NCBI RefSeq assembly: GCF_018691265.1
Contig: NW_024881296.1
Span: 7,099,427 to 7,163,426 of the forward strand
Origin: Tyto alba
Taxonomy: Eukaryota > Chordata > Aves > Strigiformes > Tytonidae
Reading direction: 5' to 3'
DNA: 64,000 nucleotides
Of the stretch, positions 38,357 to 52,105 are shown one piece after another; the stretch's first letter is position 1; every line of letters begins with the position of its first letter. Both the position numbers and the translations under genes were made by a program. The notes below the pieces were generated by a model. The model was not told the DNA's origin. It made no database searches and saw only the letters and a program-made list of their open reading frames with translations.

Positions 38357-41300
38357 GTCCAATATAGTTCAGCTTCAGAAAACAATTTTCTTTGCACCAA
38401 ATGCATGCTATGTTTTCCATGAAAAAGTTATATCACGTGACATATTACTGGATCAAATTTACTGCTATACATTCTTTGTTTGTATTAAGTTTCTGAAAAT
38501 ATAGTATGCTTATGCATGAACTACACTGTTCTATCTACCCCAGTATCGTAACTATCAACACCATATACAAGCTGTCAATAGCTTAGGTTTTCATTAATTC
38601 ACATAAATACATAAGCCTTTAGAAGCAGGTTCTTTCCCAGATCACAAATATAATACCAAAATACCAAAATTCAAGATTGCGTAAGTTGTCCCATGTACCT
38701 GTATCCCTATACAATAACTATCAGAAATATGAAAGGAATAGCAGTTCAGTAACTAGTGGTTCAGTTTATCAGTACCTAAAGGTGAAGATGGGTGGACTTA
38801 CTTTAAATATATTTATTTATTTATTATTATTAAAAGGGAATACGTCACTGGATGCAAAACTAAGATCAAATGCTGCATTTAGGTTTACTGATTCTATATT
38901 CACTTCATATATTTGGACATATACTCCCAATCAAAAGGTCACCCAGGAAGCAGATGATGACTTTGGCAAATACGGATAAGTTTATCATTTATATCTGACA
39001 CTTACATATTCTATGTGGATATACATCCTCTAATTTTATTATCTGTTGCTCTGCCTTAACAGTACATCTACAGACATAATGCAGGCCCATGCAGTTGCAA
39101 GAGCTAAACAACCCAATGTAAGTCATTTAGATTCCCTTTTAAATAGTTGAAATTGTAAACATTTCTCAAATACTTAGCTTTGTATGAACATTTTTAAGAT
39201 ACCTCTTAAATGGAAACAAACTGCAAGTGTTTTTTACTTTTTAGTGTTAACATTCTTACAAATGTTTAACTTCCTTTAGTTATAAACCATTATCAGTTTT
39301 CTACAATGAGAATAATTTCCTTTCTATCTTCTTAAGCCTGTACTTATGATAGAAAAAGAGTGAATAACTTCTTATGGTCTACAAAATACTCTAGGCTTAT
39401 GTATTTCAAAATCAGAATTACCAAAGCTGCTAATCAGTACCAATGCTACCATAATTGAAAGCTATACTCAGAGAATTATTTTGGTATAAGGATTTTAGTA
39501 GGATATATGGAACAAAGACAAACAAAAAATAAAAATCATCATGTACTTAGTTCATGGATGAGCAAACCACAAGTTTCTTCTTCCTGCTGTAAAAGGCAAT
39601 ACTCCTTGTATTACATACCTTGCAAATTATGAAAGAGCAATGAACCTCATTAATGTAGCAGCACATACAAGATTAGACATCTGCAATCTTCATTCTTTTT
39701 GTAGGTTTATTGTATTACAACTATTACTTTGATACATAGAAAGAGAGCAAAAGAGAATTACAAGTTATGTTTTTCAGCTTCTTCCAGATTTTTTTTACAA
39801 AACTACTATGCCTTGGCTAGCTACATATCCAAAAGATAAAGCAAATGCAGTACTGTAAGTGGTTATCAAACAGTACTAGACCAGATTTACCAGCATTAAG
39901 TTCTCATTTGCTACATAATTAGCATTATTCAAATGAAGACACTCTTGATAACACAAAATATGTTACAATATTGTCCTCAGTCTGACTATTTCTGAAGCAA
40001 AACACACTGTTTATATGAAAAGTTGTAGGTAAGATTTTCAGAGGTATGTTCTACACTGCCATTAATATAGCAGAGCTTCATCAAGCTCAGTAACACAGGA
40101 GTCTGAGGATCTTATTTCATATTACAGAACAGACCATTTATTAAAAAGTGGAGTCTTAGATGAGAAGGAGAAAGAAACTGTTAAGTTGATGTGAGCAAAG
40201 GAAGCCACTTAAAGCTGGATAAAGGATACCATGTAGCTATTGAGCATCCACCTAGTTTAACTGAAGTAGCGCACAGAGGGCAGAGGGGCTCAGGTGGCTG
40301 GACAGAAAGTTCAATTTTGTTTCTTGCATCAAAGCATAAGCCAACTATGCCAAACCACTGGCAAGGAAGGCCAATTAATCAGACTCTCTTAAATCTATGA
40401 TTCTTTCAATAGTTTGACAAACCTGTACAGAATCCAAAAGCAGTTATCTTACTCCATACAAATCTCTGAATGCATAATAAATGCAAACTAAAATTAAAAA
40501 AAAAAAAAAAAAAAATCAATTCTTCTTTCATATTTTTTTTTTTTCCTGGAAACAATATGTAGTTGGAAATTAAAGTTAGAGGTTTTACTGGTGTCATCAA
40601 TACAGACAGAAAACTACAACACTGGGGAAAAAAAAAATGTACAAAGTTCAATGTGGAGTATTATGAAGTATAAAGCAGAAATTATCTTCAAGCCTACATT
40701 TGGAAAACTTGGAATATTCTGGAAGGACAGCCCTGTCCTGTATCTTCAACAGGCACTGGTACTTCACAAGCAGCTGCTAAAAATCCTGCCCTCTCTCTGC
40801 TTCGTCTCCCATGTTTGTCTGGCCACCCTAGTCAGATATCTCGTTCGTGCTGAAGATGTCTGTCATGGGAACTGTATGACTATACCTGGCTCAATCAGAA
40901 AGAAAACTATTGCTTCATACCAGATACAGCCTAGTCCGAAAAGCTGACCAGTAGCATGGACATTAGATGCTTGAACAACAGCTCTTACAAGCTTAGATTG
41001 CCTCCTAAGCAAACATAGCTTAGTGCTGAACTTACAAACAGTAAAAGATTTTGGGATATTTCCAATTTAAAAAGAAATAAATAGATTCTACTTTTATTTT
41101 CCTGCCCCAAAATAAGAATACTTTCGGAAAAAAAAAAAAAAAAAAGAGTCATAAATAATAAGTTTGTCAGAAAAAAGAAGTTTCTAACCAGCTTCAGTAA
41201 TGCTCTTTTACATTCTTCCCATGTAAAAGAATGTAGAGTGGTGGAGCATTGTATTAACTGCAGAAGTATGGTACTTGAAAATACTGGAAATGAAGAGACT

Positions 41301-41524
41301 AGAATGAATACAGTAAGAATATTAATTGTAACTTTTTAAGTATAATTTCTTTAGGATCATAAATTTTATATAAACAAACTATAAATTATATATCGACTCT
41401 TATAAAATCCAACATTTCAGTTTTAAAAATACTCAGGAAAAAGCTAAATTGGACTAGTTTTTCTAAACATTTACTTTTTTTCCCAAGTATAAGGGTATAT
41501 AAAGAGTTTTAAACTGAAAAACAC
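38357..41524. other. Noncoding interval
   Basis: AT-rich, with a 10-bp tandem pair (ATACCAAAAT) at 38.65 kb, an (ATTT)n/(ATT)n microsatellite at 38809-38831 and A runs near 40.50 and 41.13 kb. A 118-codon plus-strand frame at 40591-40947 resembles nothing known. No exon is recognised. Confidence 0.55.
38809..38831. repeat. (ATTT)n/(ATT)n microsatellite
   Basis: Three to four ATTT units followed by ATT units. Confidence 0.9.
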
Positions 41525-41759
41525 TAGATTTAGATTAGATGTAAGGAAGAAATTCTTCCCTGTGAGGGTGGTGAGGCCCTGGCCCAGGTTGCCCAGAGCA
41601 GCTGTGGCTGCCCCCTCCCTGGAAGGGTTCAAGGCCAGGCTGGACGGGGCTTTGAGCAACCTGGGCTGGGGGAAGGTGTCCCTGCCCGTGGCAGGGGGGA
41701 CTGGAACTAGGTGATCTTTAAGGACTCTTCCAACCCAAACTGTTCTATGATTCTATGAT
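41525..41759 (+). mobile_element. CR1 LINE 3' end, sense on plus strand, well preserved
   Basis: About 235 bp covering the last part of ORF2 and the 3' UTR: TAGATTAGATGTAAGGAAGA, GCCCAGAGCAGCTGTGGCTG, GGAAGGGTTCAAGGCCAGGC and TGGACGGGGCTTTGAGCAAC. It ends in the diagnostic TTCTATGATTCTATGATA tail. Its relatively intact sequence and high GC compared with its surroundings suggest one of the younger insertions here. It is severely 5'-truncated. Confidence 0.97.
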
Positions 41760-44700
41760 AATTCCTTCTTTTTGTGCTTTGTGCAAAAAAAGAAAAAAAA
41801 AAAAAAAAAAAAGAGAAAAAAGTGACTACTACAATAATTAGCAGCCTAGCTTAGAAGTTTTATGTAAACTTCTCTGTGTCTGCTTTTAACCCAATTTGAT
41901 TTCACATTGATCATATCATCATATTATTAACATAGAAAGAAGGGAGGTAGAAGTTACTCACCTTCCCTCCCCACCTCCCCCCCATATCTGCCCATTACAT
42001 AGAAAGAAGGAACATGAGTACAGCACTTCTTCTTATGATACCCATTGAAGGGTAATTTCAGTGCTAACATGAAAGTGGCGAAATTTTGAGAGCTTCTATT
42101 AAACAAGTTTCCAGCATTTTACTTTCTTACTTTCTCCTACAGTAGCTATAAAACTGAAAACCCAAGTTGTATCAAAGTGTAACCTTAAATCTACAAACAT
42201 TCATTACATTTAACTTTTAATTTTTGGTACACACTTCTGATACATGCTTGACATTAGACTGTCCCAGGAATGTTCAGTAAGCCACAAGACATATTGTGGC
42301 CCTGTACTGTTCTATTTCTTCTCTACAAAAGAAATCTCCCACAAGTATTTCTCCTTCTTGCTCCACCTTGTAATATGAGAAATCCATATTGATAATTTTG
42401 CATACATATCATTGAAGAAAACTAACGTGAAAGAAAAGCAAACAGTTTACAAAAGACTGAAGATTTTTTTCATCTGGACAACAAGCAAGTAAGCATAATT
42501 CTGAAATGCTTAATCAAGTCTCACACAATTATACACAATTTATTTTCTGCTTTTTATCATTATCAGTATGATAATCCATCCTCCAAAAAAAAGTAGTTAC
42601 AGTACATATTTACAATGTCTCACAGTGACCAGACTAATAGTTGTATTAACTGAAGAATTATTTATGTGGTGGATTTCTCTAGATTATAGTATTCTTAGTA
42701 AACTCATGAAGTGAAAATAGAATTAATTAATTTGATCAAGTTTTTCCAGTTTGTATTGAAATACTTCCCAAATGTTTGCATGTTGTTGAAAGTAAATTAT
42801 AAATTCCCCAAAGCAGGGTTTATTCAGGAGTAAACATGCATGCACACATGGACAGGAAGGTGCTCATCCCCCAATAAATTATTTATTTGTTCACTGTACT
42901 GCAGGGAGCATGTCTTCATTAGATGACAGATTGTGTTCAGCCAACGTGAAGTATTTCTAAACCTGAGCCATACGCTAGAACTATAAAGCAATCCAGTTGG
43001 ACTAGATCAAGGAGGTTGCAGAATTAGGAGCTATAGGGGGATGACTGCACCTCTTAATTTCTGTTGCAGAAAATATCAAGATGTCATGATTTTTGGCAAC
43101 TGTAGGCTCAGAATTTTCTACAAGCAGTCTAATTAGCCCTCGCAAAGGACACTCTTTCAGAGTATTATGCTAGTGTCTATTTCTGGTCATATTAGCTCTT
43201 TTCCAGAGGAAGATTACCAAGCTAAGAATTTTCAAATCACCAAAATTATGATTTTATTTTTGGCTTATCCAATGCAGTAAGGAATGCAATCACCCTTCTG
43301 TATAGTAACATCTGTATAATAAGCATTGCCTCACAGTGAGTGTGCCATACTCTTCAATATTAATGAGAGGCAATCTGCCAAGTTACAGATTTCAAAAAAC
43401 ACTGAACTTCACTTGTATGCTGAGCCATATAAATGATTCTATTCTGGGTTTATCAAGACGCTTTAGATATCCCCAAAAAATTCAGTTTGTGAACTGTCAA
43501 ACATCAAGCCAGACGGTAGCTAAGCTATCATTTTATTTAAAATGTAGTATAATTCTACAACATACTAAAAATATATTTGTCACCAGTTAGAAATTATGCT
43601 TACCTTTGGCTAGAAGGATTCCCAAAGGATGCCAACTTGAGTCACTTTTTATGTTTTCAGTAAAATGTAGATACCTGCAAGTCAAATGAGAAAGGTTTCG
43701 GTATTTTTAGGTGAACATGTCCACTAACAATACTAAGGCATAAGTAAAACCAATAATCTTAAATGAACGCTTCTGTAAAATGAGGCTCTACTAATTTATA
43801 CATTAAATTAAAATATAAAAAAAACTCAATTACTTTAAAATTCAGCATAATGTAACACATACCATATGTGTGTGCTGAAACAGATAATTTAAAGCTGTTT
43901 TCTGTGTAAATTCCTGGAAATAACCAGAAGAAAATCTTTGCTAGGGGAAGAGGTCATGAACCAGTAGCTGCTGAACCATCAGACAATTTCATTATGGCTC
44001 TGCTTCAAAGTTCATAATAAAGGGTCCACAGCTACTCCTAAAATTGTATTATAAAAAGCAAGTAGCTTAGTAATATTTTCAATTACAAGTATGAGAAAAA
44101 TTTTCAAAGTTCCATAAAATGTTTTGAAGGAAGATAGTAGTCAGTTCATCCAAAAAGTTTAGAAACAATCAGTAAGAATCTGTGGGATGACTCAGAGACA
44201 ATAGACAGTATCTAACCATGTAAACTTTATATTTGACATTTTTATATTTACTCCTGAACGAAGTAAAATAATACTATATGTAAAGTAAAAATATTTTACA
44301 TAGGTCTGTCTGATCAACATACAGAAATATAGAACATAAAACTAATATGCACCAATAAGGTGATTTGCTTTCTATTTCACACCTGTGCCAAGACAGTTTC
44401 AAAGTGAGTTCATTTTAGCATGACCTCAGATAGTAAAATCTAGCTTGAAAATACACAATGTAACATTCATATTGAAAGAAAGGAAAAAGAAAACACACAC
44501 AGCAGGAACAGATGTTATTTCCTGTACTAAATCACCACCATAGGGATAAAAATAATTCTAGTAAGTATTTTACAGAATAGTGCATACAATGGACAAGAAC
44601 ACAAAGCCTCAAAATCCTAAATCAACTGTAAATCTAGGCATTATAGACACCAGTAACATAAACAAACGAAAGTCCATTCAGATGGAATGCAGGACGGTTT

Positions 44701-46716
44701 ACTACTATCCTTACTTTAGGCCTAGAAAACCTAAGCAGCCATTAAAGTCTACTTTTATCAGTATGCTCACAGTAGCAAAAACTTCTTGGTGTAGTTATAA
44801 CCTAGAGCTGAAGCAAACACTTTTGCCAGTGCAGCTTTTATGGGAGAGCTAAAACAAAACTAAACTACACCAGTAGTAGTGTTGCCCAACATCATTAGAT
44901 AACTAATCTGTTTGCCAACAGAAGACACAATTGAAAAACCAGGTTATTAAAAAGAAAAATGTCATTCCTAACCTAAAAATTGTATCTGAAGAAGACAAAT
45001 TTCAAACATAAACCTCACTCAAGTAAAAGCTGAAACTAAAGCCAGAGACAAAACTTTTTTATTCATGAATCCTGGAAGAAACACAGTAACAACCCATAAG
45101 AAATATGAGTATCCAAATTCTAAACAATCCTTGCATATGGTAAAACAAACAAACAGCTGAAGAATGAAAGGAAGTCCAGCGGGACAGATTTGTTTTCTCA
45201 CCTAGATTATTGCTGGGAGCAAAACTATGTATCTTTGTACAAACTGTAGGCATGTATTTTATCATGTAGGCATGTATTTTAGTCTAATCTGACAAACTGA
45301 AGACAACAATTTAAAACAAGGATTACGACAATTTATAAATGATACACATACTTTCTATATAGGTACAAGTCCATAGTGTAGTCTCATAGTGTCACTGCAA
45401 GATGGACATTTGTTTCAATGTAAAATTCAAATTGATTCATAAACTAAATCAAATATATATATATAAACACACAAAAATATTCAATAAACCTTTCCAGACA
45501 GATAAGAATAATCAAAATCCATCCTTATTTTCTAGTTGGAGTGTCTGGATTCATAAATTATATTATCTGGATAAGAGGAAACATCAGCCATTAGTCAGCA
45601 CTGAGGGATAACCATAAATGTAAATAAATAAGAAAGCAATTGCAAAAATGGAAAATATTTTTTTTAGAATGGCTATGGAATCTGGTCAATTTCCCAAAAG
45701 AAGCTGGTTTCAATTTTCTGTAAATAATTTTATGAAAATATTATCATTATTAGTGTTGTCTTACAAAAAAAAAAAAAGGTATCTTCATACATTGAAAATC
45801 ACTAGAAGAGCAAGCTTCAAAATATCTGTCTCAGAGACAACTTCCAGATCGATTATTTATGGGAGTAGAAAGTGGAATCAATGATCCATAGTTTAAAGTA
45901 GGATTTAGAGGATTATGTAGCTCTTTTGTGAGGCAGTCAAATAGGAAAACACTAGGTTTTGTCCACAAATTTTTTTTTTATATCAAGTTGTTACACAGAA
46001 CACTGCATCAAGAAACAAAATATATTTTAAAATATAAAAGAAAAAGAATTTCCTATATTTTTAAAATTCATGATTCCATCAGCATTCTAAGAGTTTTCTT
46101 CCTAACATTTTGCCCCTACATTCATTAAGATCTACAAATGGGAAAAAAAAAATACTCAAAACATAAAATAATGTATGCTCTTTTAAACTCACATAAAGTA
46201 ACAAATTCTGAATCAGAAATCAGAAGTAACTATGCCTATTTTCTTAAATGCACTTTAAAACTTATTTGCAGCATTAGATGCCATAAGAATCCTGTGTGTA
46301 AGGCGATAATCATACATCTGTTTTTCCTGGACATCTCATCTTTATTCTCCAGAAGTAATACATGCATTTCATTTGCTGGTTTGCTAGCCTTTTTGTTTTC
46401 TAAATGTCCTCTGGAATTGAAAACTAGAGCCTTGATTCTACAGGGAATGTTACTGAGGAAGCCAACTTGGCCAATGACAAGGCAAAGAAAAGTTCACATA
46501 AGATATCTGAAAACGCAGGGAGAAGTAATTCCTAAATAGACTAGGATGGCCAATCCTCATTAGTACTCCTGCTTGGCAAAAGGTGAATTCATAACTGTTG
46601 CCTGCCATATACTGCACTTCATTTTCAACTACGAAAACATTAATTTTCTGCATGAATCTTTGGTATTACTTATGTCCAAACTTTTAATATTTTCTATTCC
46701 TATTTTGTTACCACAG
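41760..46716. other. Noncoding interval
   Basis: No exon is recognised. It has an A-rich tract at 41.78-41.82 kb, C-rich patches near 41.96 kb and a 17-bp sequence repeated at 45245-45261 and 45265-45281. A series of modest plus-strand frames (78-133 codons) lies between 45.4 and 46.54 kb, none of them resembling a protein family. A canonical-looking splice acceptor closes the interval at 46715-46716. Confidence 0.5.
45245..45281. repeat. Short tandem duplication (17 bp, period 20)
   Basis: TGTAGGCATGTATTTTA occurs twice, separated by TCA. Confidence 0.95.
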
Positions 46717-47082
46717 GAAAAGTGGAAAGAGAGAATAACATCAGTACCAGATGTCCGATTTTCTCTGGGCAAGTTTTCTTTCTCTACCCAAAATAGTTTT
46801 GGCTATGCAGAAGAAACTGATTCCAGAAAGAATGGGCAGCATCCTAGTCGGGAGAGTCTATTTCGAAGCAGACTTCCTAGTGCTCTGAAGCACCGTACAG
46901 ATGGTCACTGCAGAGATAACCTCCTCAGCAAGCTCAATAAGTCCAAAGTATCAACTTGCCACAGTCTACACAGTAAATCTGATGTACCCTGGACATGCTC
47001 GACTTGTATAGGATCCATATTTCTGCTGGGATATCTGAGGGAAAACAGGAGAACTTTCATGGGGAAGAAGAAGCAGCAGTAA
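46717..47082 (+). CDS. Possible plus-strand terminal coding exon (121 codons), unverified
   Basis: I do not recognise this sequence. What is visible: a strong splice-acceptor-like pyrimidine tract ending TTACCACAG (to 46716), then an uninterrupted frame beginning EKWKERITSVPDVRFSLGKF and ending RRTFMGKKKQQ followed by TAA. An AATAAA lies about 240 bp downstream (47323-47328). The frame extends upstream to an ATG at 46573, but that part looks like AT-rich intron. The predicted peptide is Ser/Lys/Arg-rich with four Cys, no signal peptide and no domain I can name. The stretch is less AT-rich and holds more CpG than its flanks. It runs opposite to SIPA1L2. It could be a novel or lineage-specific exon, a fragment of an unrecognised element, or chance; a frame this long is not improbable in 64 kb. 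Confidence 0.25.
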   Translation, partial: EKWKERITSVPDVRFSLGKFSFSTQNSFGYAEETDSRKNGQHPSRESLFRSRLPSALKHRTDGHCRDNLLSKLNKSKVSTCHSLHSKSDVPWTCSTCIGSIFLLGYLRENRRTFMGKKKQQ

Positions 47083-50000
47083 ATCTCTGAAAGATAAACC
47101 TAGCAAATCTACTATGAAAGTTTGATTCAAACTCACATACATACAAAAAGAAGATAGATTGATTACATTTGCAAGATGTATAAGGAAAGAGTTTCTTACA
47201 TGTGAAATATAAACCTAAGAGTTTCCTCATTAAAGAATACTCAGGACAAGAATCTAATTCTATCCGAGATCCCTTTCACTTTGAAAAAAACATGATGTTC
47301 AGAATTATACATAGTCTAGCAAAATAAATTGTACATAGTACCATAAAGACTAGCTAACGCCTTGTTGAGTTATTGAGTCTAGATTGTAGGATACTATTGC
47401 CATTTGTTTCTTCAAGACTCCAAACTTTTAAGAAGAAATCTTATGCTTTCCTCTATACCTAGACAAAGTCTCATTCATGACTGCAGTAGCTCTTCTGGTA
47501 ACACTTTACCTAGAATGAAGAAATAATTCAAAAGTACTAAGAGAAAACAAACAAGCAGGCAGATATTTCTGGCCTAGAAGAAAGGAAAACCAAATATGAG
47601 CAAAGGAATCATTCCATTTCTTCTGTAAGGACAAAGACAGAAGACATGCTGCATTCACTGAGACATGGTAGAAGATAGACCACTCTCAGTTGCCATTTAC
47701 ATACACATACTCCAGTCTTATTTGCCAAATATCCAGACATTAGGATTTCTGTGTGATGAACTGGATTCATCATGCAGGGGTTAAAAAAAAAAAATTCTAT
47801 AACAGGGAACACTGCTGTTAAGGCTTTTTGTATTTAATACCACTTTTGAAACCAAAAGTGGAGTTCAGAATCTATTAAGCAAGCAAGATTTTTTACTTTC
47901 TTCATTTCCATGTTTACAATTGCCTTTTTTTGGTATTCAAGTATTAACTACCTTTAACATATGGAGCAGAAGAAATGATACAAACCGCTACAATAAATTT
48001 TCATTATCAAGTGTGACTACAGTAGAAGAACTGCAGATAAAATAGACACAGCTAATGAACAAGTAATATTGTATGCATATTTTTCTCTAACCTGCTCAGT
48101 TCTATTGGCAAAGCTATTATCTGTCCCATCAGCTTATATATACACCGGAGGTTTCAAGAAAGCCAGAGTATTCTATAAGGCTTAAGCAGAATTTAGAGTT
48201 GAACATCTAAATCCACAATTCTTACTGGTGATAAAGGTTATTGCTAGTGCTACAGAAGGTGAATGAAAATCAAATATCTACTCACAGAAATGAATTTTCT
48301 AACACAGACAAGAATAAGATACCAGAATTATAATTAATATATTTCAAAGGAGTAGCAAAACTTTGAAAATATATACACTCTATATGTACATTTGAAACCA
48401 TTACTTTAAAGAAAAGTCCAATCATGACATTTCTCTAGCAAAGGCAACTGTATTTCAAAGACAGCCAGCTGGAGGACAGATGTACAAAAGTAACTTGACC
48501 CAGTAATTAAAAGTACAAGAATCAAAAGTGCTTGTTTTTAAATAAAAGCCACATTCCATAAGCTCTTTGCTTTTATTTTGAAGTGTAGCCCGTATCTTAT
48601 CAAGTTCTTACAATGATCACAGGTTACACATCGGATTTGGGATCAAACCAAAGCACTCCATGTCCTAACTCCTGCTTTGATTTCAGCAACTAACGAGGGG
48701 ATCTAGCACTTCTTAGGGTCAAGACTCAAGTGATTACATGTATTTTGCTGTTTATTTCCCCTCCAAACACTAAACTGAATTTAACTCCATACAACTTCAA
48801 TACTCCCAACACAATAGGCTGATCCCTGTAAAGGCACTTTTCCTTCCTTTCATAGAGAAAATATCCTGTAAACAGCCTACTTCCCACTCTCTAAGTGACT
48901 CCTTTTGTTTACAGGAATGAAAGACAACAGAAATCTTGCCATAAAACAGTGAGAGCTAAAAAGTTCTGTTTCATTTCCTACTGTGCAGGTGTTTCATACA
49001 TGAAATCTACTGTAGTTCTTCATTTCAGAGAGAAAACATGATGCTTCTTTTTGAAATACAGACTGAGAAATAGAAAACAATAAGGTTAAAGAAGTCGCAG
49101 CATGCTTTACAGTGAAACAAAACAAAGATATACAATAAACAAGCTATAAACAAGATTGACAATGTATTTTTTCCCACCTTCACTCTCTATAATGAGACAC
49201 AGAAAAACGAAAGGCACTAAGATTTAGAAAGTGAAATGTAATAAAAGCATGGACTCAAGTAAACAGCAGATATCCCTGATCAGGCATTCACTTTGTATTG
49301 CTTTCCAGTTCTCCCAAACTCCACCCTTTGTCTTTCCTTTTGCCCTGTAGTTCCTGCTGCAACACACAGTGTTTTTTCAAGGCCCTAAATGTAAGCTATA
49401 CAAGGCAGTATCTTTGCTTTAAAACCTGTAAATCTCTGGCTTCAGACACCACAATTCTTGTATATGTTGACTGGTGAACTGGGTTTTCCTTCTAAATCCA
49501 TAAACTCTTTCTTAATTGTATGCTGCCCAGATAAACGTGTACAAATCAACATGCCAGCCAACTCTTGACTACAGAAAAAAAGTAAATCCTCCCTTACCTG
49601 ATAAGTTTTTTTTTTTTTAATACAAATGCTGGTTGCAATGTTACAATGTCTACTGAAAACCCAAACTGGAATTCCCCACGTACAGATTTTTCTTGGGCTC
49701 TGTATTCTGAACCACTGTACCAAAGCCATGATCACAATGAAAAATATTTTGTGGTGGTCAGGATGCCTAGCACATTGATCTGTACACCTGTCTGTGAGTT
49801 TCAAAAATACCAACATCCACCATAGTAAGAATTACATTCATCTCTCTAAGTTCTATAATTCTCTATTGCCCAGTGGCGTGCAGAAAATCAGTTTTAAAAA
49901 GTCAAGCAGATGAAGGCACTAATCATGTAGAAGGCTATCCATATCACTCAGTTTAAAAGGGAACTGAGAAATTTATCACTATCACATACTATCACAGCAC

Positions 50001-51624
50001 ATATATCACAAATGCTGTCACAATATAAAATTATATAAAGTATAAAAATACTATCACAAAGTTAAATTTGCCTCTGTGGAAGGGGTACCTTATTTGAAGC
50101 AGGCTGGCCTAACTTCACCAGCAACAGGTCAGTTTGCAAATATTTCACTACACACCAGCCCCTGTGCATGCAGCAATGCGTTTTCAAACTTTGAGCATCT
50201 AGCTGAGTGTAGCACAGGGAACAGCATTCAATTACCAGAGAGCACGCTCCCCAAACACCCGTCTTAAAGCAACAACAAGCCAGCTGGAAGGACTGGGTGG
50301 GCCCAAGACAATCTGAGGGTCATCGGATCACCACTGTTTCAATCCAAACACTTTTCAATAGAACATGCAATTACTGGGAGTTTGTTAAAAGCAGCCTTCC
50401 ATACCAAGCTGAACTGTCATGTTATGCTATCTGCTACCTGGGAAAACAAATTACATCACTGCGGTCTGAATACTTAAAGAAAGATTTGCTAATTAAGGGC
50501 AAATAATTACACAGCAGTACTAATTTGAAGAGCAATATCTATTCAGCTTTTGTCTGCTTAAGTCTCAGATTGACTGCTGAGGAGAATTGTTTATGGAACC
50601 TGCAGAGCAACCTGTAACTTTGGATGATCCTTTCTCTAAAATGGATAATAAAGAGCACTTATTAAGAAACATATAAGGTGCACGGTGCAATATTCACTAT
50701 TGGTTCACTCTCCAGTGTAAGTAGCAGTGTTAATAGGTCTATCCTTAAGCCATCATAATTTTCTTATAAACACTCAAATGTAACTATACCTTTATCCTAA
50801 AGATGAAAAATGAACTAACCCTGCTCTGACCTGGAAGAGTTCTATCATATTTTGATTATTACCTCAAGTAAAGAATATTCTTCATTATGAAAACAGAAAA
50901 TGTAAGCAAGACTACCTTCTGAACTTCCTTTTCAGCTGGGAAAGGTTTTGTGCATTATAGCAAAATTTGTCAGAAGTGAACAGAACACCCCACATTGCCC
51001 ATCATTTCACTAGATGTCTTTTAACCTACAATAAACTGGCAATTAATATGGAATTTAATTATTTTTAATAGAAGGTAATAAACAAAGAGCTAAATCATTA
51101 TCATTTATACTTTCAACATGCCACTTCACATACTGCCATTCACGTACATAAGGTGAACACCATCTTCATTCCTACTTTTTTATTTTTCTTCTATGAAACA
51201 ATGTTCAGGTCTAGACTTTTTTTTCTCCCTTTGCAACACCTCATTTTGACCACACAGCAAAAGCATGTAATAATCAAGACCACAAAGAGAGTATGAAACA
51301 TTATCAATTCTGGCACTACAAAATATCATGCTTAGACCACAAATTACAGGAAATCCAGTAGATAATATAGAGTACATTGTATAGACACTTTCAGATCTAT
51401 TCTGTCTGCTGCTTTTCTGTTCTCTGCCAGGAGTAGCTCAGCATTTAGTCCTCATATTCTTTTTTTTTTTTTTTACTTTGTACTATGCCAGACTTCATCA
51501 CAGAAATTAAGAGTTAAACAGCTTAAATGTGAATGGCTCGGTATAACCACGGCAAAGTTGAGTACCACACTCAAATAAAACAGAGGGAATAGAGGATGAA
51601 CAAAAGCCTAATCAATTTAAGTTT
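47083..51624. other. Noncoding interval
   Basis: No exon, RNA gene or CR1 is recognised. AATAAA at 47323 may serve the possible exon to the left. Degenerate ATCACA repeats occur at 49.97-50.06 kb. A 124-codon minus-strand frame (49442-49816) contains an A-run-encoded KKKK and resembles nothing known. Confidence 0.55.
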
Positions 51625-52105
51625 TGAAGTGGCTGCAAGAGACTTCTACAAGTCATGCAGTCCAACCTTGTGCTCAGAGCAGGACTGTCATCAACACTAG
51701 AAAAGGTCAGGCATGTCTATCTCGCCGAGTCTTCAAGATCTCCAAAGATGGAAAATTCAAGAGCTTCTCCAGACAGCCTGTTCCAGGGCTGTATTGGCTT
51801 CTCCAGTAGTGTTCTTCCTCATGTCTAATCTGAACATACCATATCACAGTTTGTGGCCAGTCTGGTGACACTGAGAAAAATTCAGCTCCACCGTTTTTTA
51901 ACTACCCTCCAAGCAGCTACGGAATGCTCTTGGGTTACCCAACAGCTGCTTCTTTGTCAGCGTCAACAAGCCTAGCTCTGTCAACCTTTCCTTGCAGATC
52001 ATTTGCTCTAAGCAGTGGGCCTTCTACCCATCTTATTGGTGCTCCCCAGTTTCTTAACATCCCTCTTGAACTGTGGGGAACAAAACTGGATATTTAACAT
52101 AAATC
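51625..52105 (-). mobile_element. CR1-type LINE 3' fragment, antisense, old
   Basis: Antisense CR1 landmarks can be followed despite heavy decay: CATGCAGTCCAACCTTGTGC, GACAGCCTGTTCCAGGGCTG, CATGTCTAATCTGAACATAC, CCTAGCTCTGTCAACCTTTC and GAACTGTGGGGAACAAAACT. No intact frame remains. The boundaries are approximate. Confidence 0.88.

Noticed and set aside
49442..49816. 124-codon minus-strand frame
   Set aside because: It contains a lysine run from an A/T homopolymer, has no recognisable domain and no convincing splice context.
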